Positions 58,280-64,000 of a stretch of 64,000 bases of DNA are shown here, piece by piece. The notes under the pieces were generated by a model. The model did not search any database, was not told the origin of the DNA, and worked only from the letters and a program-made list of their open reading frames with translations. The position numbers and the translations under genes were made by a program. The number at the start of each line of letters is the position of its first letter. The stretch's first letter is position 1. The stretch is from Nepenthes gracilis (lineage: Eukaryota > Streptophyta > Magnoliopsida > Caryophyllales > Nepenthaceae): assembly GCA_033239525.1 (NCBI GenBank), contig BSYO01000030.1, forward strand, positions 4,564,850 through 4,628,849, given 5' to 3'.

Positions 58280-58980
58280 CTTTACTTTAAAATAATAGTA
58301 TGGTTAACTAAAAACCTTTTATAGTTCCCATGAATCTAGGAATTAGGTTATTACTAAATGATGAGAACATCTTTAGTGATCCAAAAAGACATCAACGACT
58401 AGTTGATAAACTCAATTATCTTATTAAATCTTATTAAGATATTACCTTGATGGCTAGTGTTATCAACCAGTTTTTGTCTTTTCCTTTATTTTTCATATTG
58501 GAAAGCTATTTACTTACCCAAAAAAAAATATATTGGAAAGCTATGATGTGTAATGCGAGATATATCAAAGATACAATAGGACAAGACCTAAGGGTTTATT
58601 CAATATTGATTGGACTAGGTTGTTCTATGATCAAAAATTTATCACTAGATATTGTGATTTTGTTAGAGGTAACATTTTATCATTAAAGGGTAAGAAAGAA
58701 AAAATGATAATCAAGTCAAGTGTAAAGCTAAAATATCATGTATTGATATATATCACCTGTGAAGTGATATAGATTAAGCAATTACTTAAGTCTCTTAGTT
58801 TTAAAAGTTTTAGGCCTTCTCAACTATTGTATGATAATCAATCATCCATCGTTATAGCATCGAATTTGATATTTCACAAGTATAGAAATCTCATAGATAT
58901 AGATTATTACTTTGTTTGTTTAAAGTTTCAACAGTTCATAATTTACATTCATTATGTATGAACTAGAAATCAGTTTACAG
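58280..58980 (+). pseudogene. Ty1/copia RT C-terminus and RNase H remnant
   Basis: The plus frame from 58353 carries DENIFSDPKRHQRLVDKLNY and MASVINQFLSFP, matching the copia segment before RNase H. After a small insertion (58510-58529), YWKAMMCNARYIKDTIGQDL and IVILLEVTFYH continue. GNILSLKGKKEKMIIKSS, KQLLKSLSF, YDNQSSIVIASNLIFHKYRN and LIDIDYYFV (to about 58920) match the family's NLISWKSKKQ...[23 protein letters not shown]. Catalytic Asp of CDNQ is kept; the fold is otherwise broken. The orientation is opposite to the copia remnant at 55265-55684, so it is a separate copy. Confidence 0.72.
58510..58529 (+). mobile_element. 20-bp LINE-terminus insertion with 15-bp TSD
   Basis: TTACTTACCC plus nine A and a T sits between two exact copies of ATATTGGAAAGCTAT (58495-58509 and 58530-58544). 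The inserted bases equal the 3' end of the LINE-type insertions in this window. It interrupts the copia remnant. Confidence 0.7.
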
Positions 58981-59079
58981 ATATTTTTATTCATTTTTTT
59001 ATTAAAGTTCTAGTTATGTACATTGATAGCAAATTTGTAATGAATATAAAAAATCCCCGATATTGAGTTAAAATTACCT

Positions 59080-61100
59080 AGGAAAAATGAGTTAATGATA
59101 GTAATCCGATCAACAAGTGTTAACCAGAAGGCGTGGAGAATAGTAATCCGGTCAACAAGTGTTGACGGGAAGGCGTGAAGGAGTAATCCAGTCAACGAGT
59201 GTTGACTAGAAGGCGTGATCCGGTCAACGTAAAATGTTGACCGGAAAACGTGAATGGAAGGGAGAACGGGAAAGAGGAAAGTTATCCGGTCAACGCCAGT
59301 TAGTTGACCGAAATTATTTAAATGAGAAACATCCCCCCTAAATAACCTAGAAATTTAATGAGGAAACTCTTCGAGAATGTAAAGCCATAAATAACATACT
59401 CCGAAACATTCCCCCTAGATAACCTAGAAATTTAATGAGGAAACTCTTCGGGAATGTAAAGCCATATATAATATACTCTGAAACATTCCCCCTAGTGTGG
59501 CCAAACCTTAACGACGGCTGCCAGACCCAATGACTATATATAAGAATTAAAATGCGTGAGAAAGAGGCACGCAATAGAGTTTTCTAGTAAAGAGAGACCA
59601 AAAGTGCAAGCCGAAGTAAAAGAAATCCAGACAAGAGTACTTACCCTTATTTTAAGTTCATGATTATGCATGTTTGCAACGCAAGTATATCTGTTTTCTG
59701 ATGAACTTATATTTCAGTATATATAATGTTTGTTCTGTTCATATGATTTAAGGAAGAATTGTTCTTAATCGCATGTCTGTTATTCATGATGTTCAATTTT
59801 TGTTCTGCTTGATTGCATGTTTAAAGAAAAGACTTCCGACCCTTCAGCCTTTGTTAAAAAGAACTCCGACTTTCAGTAAAAAGAACTCCGGCCTTTTGAG
59901 AAAAGAACTCCGACTTTCAGTAAAAAGAACTCCGGCTTTCAGTAAAAGAAACTCCGGCTTTTTAGAAAAGAACTCCGTCCTTTTGAGAAAAGAACTCTGC
60001 CTTCTTAAGAAAATAGCTCCGACTTTTAAGAAAAGAACTCCGACCTTTTTAGAAAAGAACTCCGGCCTTTTTAAAGAACAAGAAAAATGTACGTAATTCA
60101 GACAGCAAGTGAAACTCTACGACTTTCGACTTTCGAACTATGACGGATGGCCATTAAAAGACATGAACTAATAATCGAGTTTTCATTAAACTTACTATTA
60201 AAGATAGATTAAGGATATTGGAGTGACACTCGAGAACTGCCTCCTGGGCCACGGGGGGAGACTTTTGGTGGTATAAGACTTTTGGACTACGACCCTATAT
60301 GCCGGGTTAAAGGCATTACCTCCCGCCTTGGGGAGCATAATGAGAGGATATAGCTTTAGGTTGTGAGGTGACACACAACCCTTCCTCGATGTTGCCCGCT
60401 CCCGTCTGGTCCCTAAAAATGATAAGAATTTCGAATGGTTTTTATAAATCTTCTAAAGACAAGATAATAAGAATAAGAATAAGGACATTCCGAACTAAAA
60501 GAAAAATTATATGAAGATTTTATATGTTAAAGTTATGAAATGAATCCTTACTTTGATTTGATTATATGTATGTTTATATTTTCTGCATGTAAATTTCTTA
60601 ATGGGCTTTGTAGCTCACTCTTGCCACTTTTCAGATGACGAGAGGCTTATGGAGGACAAAGTTGAGTAGAACCATATGAAGTAGCTAGACGGCATAGCTG
60701 GCCGGAGCTGATAAATGAAGAATTTAATTTATTCTTTTTGATGTTTTGAGAAGACTTGTAGAACAGTTCCGTTATATAAGAATCTATGGATATTAGCATG
60801 TTACTGTGATTACCTTTTTTGATAAATGAAATTGATAATTCTAGTAAGCATCTCAGGTCATTTCAAGGCATTCAGGTCCGTCTATCCTTAGTATTGGCCG
60901 GCCTTGTATGAAATTAAAACCGGAAGGCTAGCCCATGTAGTTCAGCCTCTTGCAATCCTGTGTTTAAATGAAAGGTTTATTCATACAAAAGAAAAGAAAA
61001 ATTTTTATGTCCACCTAATTACTATCTATTAATCTATTTTGATGCAAGGATTTAGACTTGACGGCGACTTTATGCGGTGGAATAAGACCAGACTGTTACA
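59080..61100 (+). repeat. Minisatellite-bearing LTR, copy 2 (Y family), left edge uncertain
   Basis: The TATA box TATATATAAG is at 59535. The sequence 59650-59740 aligns with 2320-2450 of copy 1. The right end is GACTGTTACA (61091-61100), followed by AAATTGGTTATG, a poor primer site. Arrays include GTCAACAAGTGTTGACC-AGAAGGCGTG units (59100-59250), two 77-bp units (about 59340-59495), and AAAAGAACTCCGGC units (59855-60075). Flanking blocks at 60240-60420 and 60640-60660 also parallel copy 1. No internal region follows. Confidence 0.55.
59855..60075. repeat. Minisatellite with AGAACTCCGGCCTTTT core inside LTR
   Basis: About ten units of 18-25 bases share AAAAGAACTCCG-C(C/T)TTT. The array occupies the same place relative to the TATA box as the AAACCGGC array of copy 1 and shares the CCGGCCTT core, but the unit differs. 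It holds open a 107-codon plus frame that I reject as a gene. Confidence 0.85.
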
Positions 61101-61236
61101 AAATTGGTTATGATTGCCATATATACTACTACTCAAAGAGAGTGCTAGAATATATTGAAATATATTTTATGATATATTATAGTATATATTCTCTATAAAG
61201 ATAATTTAGTATTTTTTTAATATTTATAAGCAACCT

Positions 61237-61295
<59 letters not shown>

Positions 61296-61726
61296 AGATC
61301 CAACCATAATGTAGATTTTTCTCATTTCTTCTTATTTCATAGTTTGACAACTATCAATTAGCATTATTTAATTAATGATATTTGTCATGCATTTTGCAAA
61401 TATTAAAGCCCAAATAGGAGAATTTTGGACACAAGAAGTAAAAAATTGGCCAAGAACCATCAATGTTTCATATCTAAAGAAAATAAATCAACTATAGAGC
61501 TCTAATTCATCTCGAGTAGACCAACCCAAAGGGAGAGAAACAGAAGCAAAATAAAGAGGGGGAAAAGAAAATCCCATATCAAAAACAGAAACAACTTGAT
61601 GAAAGACATAAAAGCAAAAGCAAAAGGTCAGAAAAATAGTCTTACTATACATCTAAGAGAAGAGCGGACGTGGTCAACTTGTAAAATATAAAACATTTTC
61701 TCAAAGTTAACTACGGGTTCTGTTGA
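61101..61726. other. Non-coding sequence with TA/GT microsatellite
   Basis: AT-rich sequence contains a TA tract (61238-61252) running directly into about 20 GT repeats (61253-61292). The rest (61300-61726) is A-rich without recognised domains. Confidence 0.7.
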
Positions 61727-61916
61727 TGTTAGGATTTTTGGGAATGTAGGAAGAGGACAATTGCTCCTTCCTTTTTTATTTTATTCCTTTTATAGAATAA
61801 GTTAATCAGTATAATAAAAATAGAGATAAGTACAAAAGGAAAAAAATAATAATGTATGAATCTTGTCCTTAATTATGTATTCATATTCTTTTACTAATCT
61901 TCTAATTTTCTTAACA
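61727..61916 (-). repeat. 3' LTR of minus-strand copia element (190 bp)
   Basis: In element orientation it starts TGTTAAGAAAATTAG and ends AAAAATCCTAACA. The five-base inverted ends are perfect, and the polypurine tract is directly adjacent. The small size is normal for plant copia LTRs. Confidence 0.7.
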
Positions 61917-61929
61917 CTTTCCCCTAAAA

Positions 61930-63000
61930 TTGGCATTTACATGTCATTTAAAACTATATTCAAACAAATGAACTTAGCTAATTACTATTAGAAAACTTTG
62001 TGAATATATCGGCAAGCTGATCTCTAGATTTATGAATGATATGAATATTTCATCATTTATGATTTTTTTCTGAATAAAATGAAAGTAAACTTTGATATAT
62101 TCATTCCTCTCATTAAATATTGGATTAGATACCATATATAGTATAGCTTGATCATCACAAAAAAAATAACCAGGAATAGGATTATAAAAATCAATTTCCT
62201 AAAAAAAATATTGTAACCCTATTAGCTCACCAGTAATATGGGCCATTATCTATTGTTTTCCTTTTACACTTGATTTGAATACCACTATTTGATTTTTATT
62301 TTTTCATAAAGTAAGGTTACCTCCAATGATGTATAGTACAATGTAATGGATAGTCCATTAAAAGAAGATCCTAAGTCTGTATTGTGAATGTGCCGAGTTG
62401 TGCACATGTCTACAGCCTTGGTCATGTATTACGGCAATTGGGAGATATTTGCTTTTGACCGAGCGGCAAATGTCCAAGCAGCAAACGACCGCGATGCAAA
62501 TGCCCGAAATGCATAGGCATCTTTTTTTGGCCGACTACTCCGGCACACTGCCATGGTGGGGTTTCCGGATAGGATTTGGACTTGCTGTTTTGACTTACTT
62601 GATAGAGGGTTTTGGCAGTTATAACATTTTTGGATTTATCTTTATCAGGTTTCGTGATACACTTCACGGTTCTTGGGGGATGCCCATGTGTCTTCGTTCT
62701 GTATCTAAGTCGGCAAATCACTTGGAGATTGAACATTGATTTTGTATTTTTTTCATTTCATTTATAAAATTAATTACTTACAAAAAAAAAAGTCTGCATT
62801 GTGAACCCTTCTACTCAAAGAAGTCCATTTTACTTGTATAATATTCCAAATTTTATGCCTTTTTTAGATATTTAATAATATATATAACTACTTCCCAATA
62901 AGAGACTAGAGAAATACATAGGAATGGACTCACCACACTGATTGCCTATGATATTTTAAGTATGGTGATTGTAAGTTTACAAAGGTTTTCCTTGAACAAC
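61930..63000 (-). pseudogene. Copia RNase H remnant
   Basis: On the minus strand VVSPFLCISLVSYWEVVIYI and IKYLKKA lie at 62960-62870. After the LINE insertion come NQIVVFKSSVKGKQ, MAHITGELIGLQYFF, PGYFFCDDQAILYMVSNPIF and NERNEYIKVYFHFI. It ends in RDQLADIFTKF (about 62015-61990). These match the copia pattern KKQ-VV-RSS-EAEYRAMA...[22 protein letters not shown]...QLADIFTK. Stops and shifts break it. Confidence 0.72.
62389..62789 (+). mobile_element. 401-bp 5'-truncated LINE-type insertion with 16-bp TSD
   Basis: AAGTCTGTATTGTGAA (62373-62388) and AAGTCTGCATTGTGAA (62790-62805) flank it, differing at one base. The insert ends ATTACTTAC plus an A run (62782-62791, partly shared with the repeat), with AAAATTAATT upstream, like other plant L1 3' ends. 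It splits the copia RNase H remnant. A 113-codon plus frame (62398-62739) and a minus frame overlap it but have no recognised domain; they are probably 3'-UTR sequence. Confidence 0.75.
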
Positions 63001-64000
63001 AAATCCTTTGATACATTTGAGTTACCAATAATAATGACATATTTAGTGGATCGATGATCTAATTTGTAGAGGTAGGCCCAAGCATATGAACATGATAAAC
63101 ACATCTAAAAATCAACAAAGGAAATGTTAGTGTAGTGAAGATGGAAAAGTGAGTGAAAAGGTAATCCTCCATCAAGTACAAGGGAATGCAAATGTGACAC
63201 ATAAGCACTCGAGTAACTTTCATCAGATGATGATCTCTACTTTCATTAATCCCATTTTGTTGAGAAGTAAAGGCACATGAAGTGTAATAGATAAATCATT
63301 TAGAAAAGAGATAAAAGGTGAAACCAAAGAGATACAAATTATATAACATTATCAAAGCAAAGTATCTAAATTTTGCATTTAAATTGAGTTTTGATTTAAG
63401 TCCAAAAAATATATACTCATAGCGATTTTTCATCAAAAATATCCAAATCATAAAAGAAAAGAGATGTAGAAAAAATGACAAAATACTAAAAATTTTAAGT
63501 AGAGATACAAATTGGTCCCCATACATGTAAGTTAAATAACTCAAATGGTTTAAAAAAATGGCTAACACTTCTAAAAGTACATGATAGACCATGCACTTTA
63601 TGCCCATACCAATCATCTTCTTGGTCTTGAGATTATGATAGGGAAGAATAAATCTAACGTGACAATTTGAAGTTTTTTTATTTTTTGCTTTGACTAATAG
63701 TTAATTAACTGAATGAAAAGTCTAAAATATGAGATTACAGCTTAGATAGATGTTCCCTATATTGTTTGGGAACCATTAATAAGGGTAATATATTTAGAAT
63801 AATCAACTAGGTGATAATAACAGTACTTACCAAAAAAAAAAAAAAAAAAAAACTAGGTGATAATAAAGAAGAAAATTGGACAAATCAGTCATATATTCAT
63901 TGGTCCCAAAATTAATGATCCATGAGCTAAAATCACCACGAGCAGCATATCAAGAGATCTCTACCATGGGAATTCTCGGAACAAGTGAAGTGTTGAAAAC
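63000..64000 (-). pseudogene. Copia protease, GAG-pre-integrase and integrase remnants
   Basis: On the minus strand SWIINFGTNEYMT (about 63925-63885) matches the protease segment WIIDSGATDHMT; the catalytic DSG is NFG. YHNLKTKKMIGMG (about 63640-63600) is the GAG-pre-integrase segment. SCAFTSQQNGINESRDHHLM and KVTRVLM (63280-63190) match the integrase core SCPYTPQQNGVAERKHRHLL. A 106-codon frame at 63616-63296 joins these but is diverged. The protein could not function. Confidence 0.7.
63821..63850 (+). mobile_element. 30-bp LINE-terminus insertion with 16-bp TSD
   Basis: CAGTACTTACC plus 19 A sits between two exact copies of AACTAGGTGATAATAA (63805-63820 and 63851-63866). The inserted bases match the ends of the other LINE-type insertions here. 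It lies in the copia remnant. Confidence 0.75.

Larger units (their letters stand above)
61727..64000 (-). mobile_element. Ty1/copia element, minus strand, running off the window
   Basis: The 3' LTR at 61727-61916 has TGTTA/TAACA inverted ends, and a purine tract follows on the minus strand (61917-61928, minus TTAGGGGAAAG). Reading leftwards from the window end come protease, GAG-pre-integrase, integrase core and RNase H remnants. The RT domain is missing between the integrase and RNase H parts (about 63000-63100), so a large deletion has occurred. Two LINE-type insertions interrupt it. Confidence 0.75.

Noticed and set aside
59773..60096. Plus frame of 107 codons with KRTPTFSKKNSG-like repeats
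   Set aside because: It is the translated AAAAGAACTCCGGC minisatellite of an LTR. No homologous frame exists in the other copy.

Overview
This is a 64 kb piece of nuclear DNA from a flowering plant, probably a eudicot. It is almost entirely nested, decayed transposable elements. I found no intact cellular gene, tRNA, rRNA or CRISPR array. The plant assignment rests on several things: Ty3/gypsy LTR retrotransposons of the chromovirus (Tekay-like, with a chromodomain) and Tat types, Ty1/copia remnants, L1-type LINE remnants, a TRIM-type miniature LTR, and a degenerate caulimovirid (plant pararetrovirus) coat-protein region. The species cannot be named from this.

Left third (1-24.3 kb). The window opens in the 3' end of a Ty3/gypsy element whose polypurine tract (393-404) leads into a long LTR. 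That LTR seems to be split by a second LTR carrying minisatellites (about 1.65-3.95 kb, with a tRNA-Met-type primer site at 3958) and by a solo LTR (5404-7602). A Tat-type solo LTR (10197-12590) has minisatellite arrays and a nested TRIM LTR (11549-11932). A LINE reverse-transcriptase fragment follows (minus strand, to 14663). Next is a Tat-lineage element (about 15.15-24.25 kb) with gag, protease, RT, RNase H, archaeal-type RNase H and integrase remnants, a tandem-repeat spacer, an antisense extra ORF and a 3' LTR.

Middle (24.3-44.7 kb). A pararetrovirus-like coat-protein remnant is followed by a chromovirus that lacks its 5' LTR (26.5-32.9 kb). After a LINE RT fragment (33.9-34.2 kb) comes a complete but decayed Ty3/gypsy element (35889-44735) with two 2.5-2.6 kb LTRs and a perfect TCTTT target-site duplication.

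Right third (44.7-64 kb). A minus-strand chromovirus (46092-55264) sits inside the RT gene of a minus-strand copia element, whose reading frame continues across the insertion. A 2.6 kb LINE-type insertion (55684-58263), a plus-strand copia RT/RNase H remnant, a second minisatellite-bearing LTR (about 59.1-61.1 kb) and another minus-strand copia element (61727 to the window end) complete the region.

None of the coding remnants is intact. All carry stops, frameshifts or lost catalytic residues, so the block looks old, silent and heterochromatic. The most unusual signal is a size-graded series of LINE-like insertions sharing one 3' terminus. It runs from 2.6 kb and 401 bp down to 20-30 bp inserts, and perhaps an A-only insert, most with clear 15-19 bp target-site duplications.
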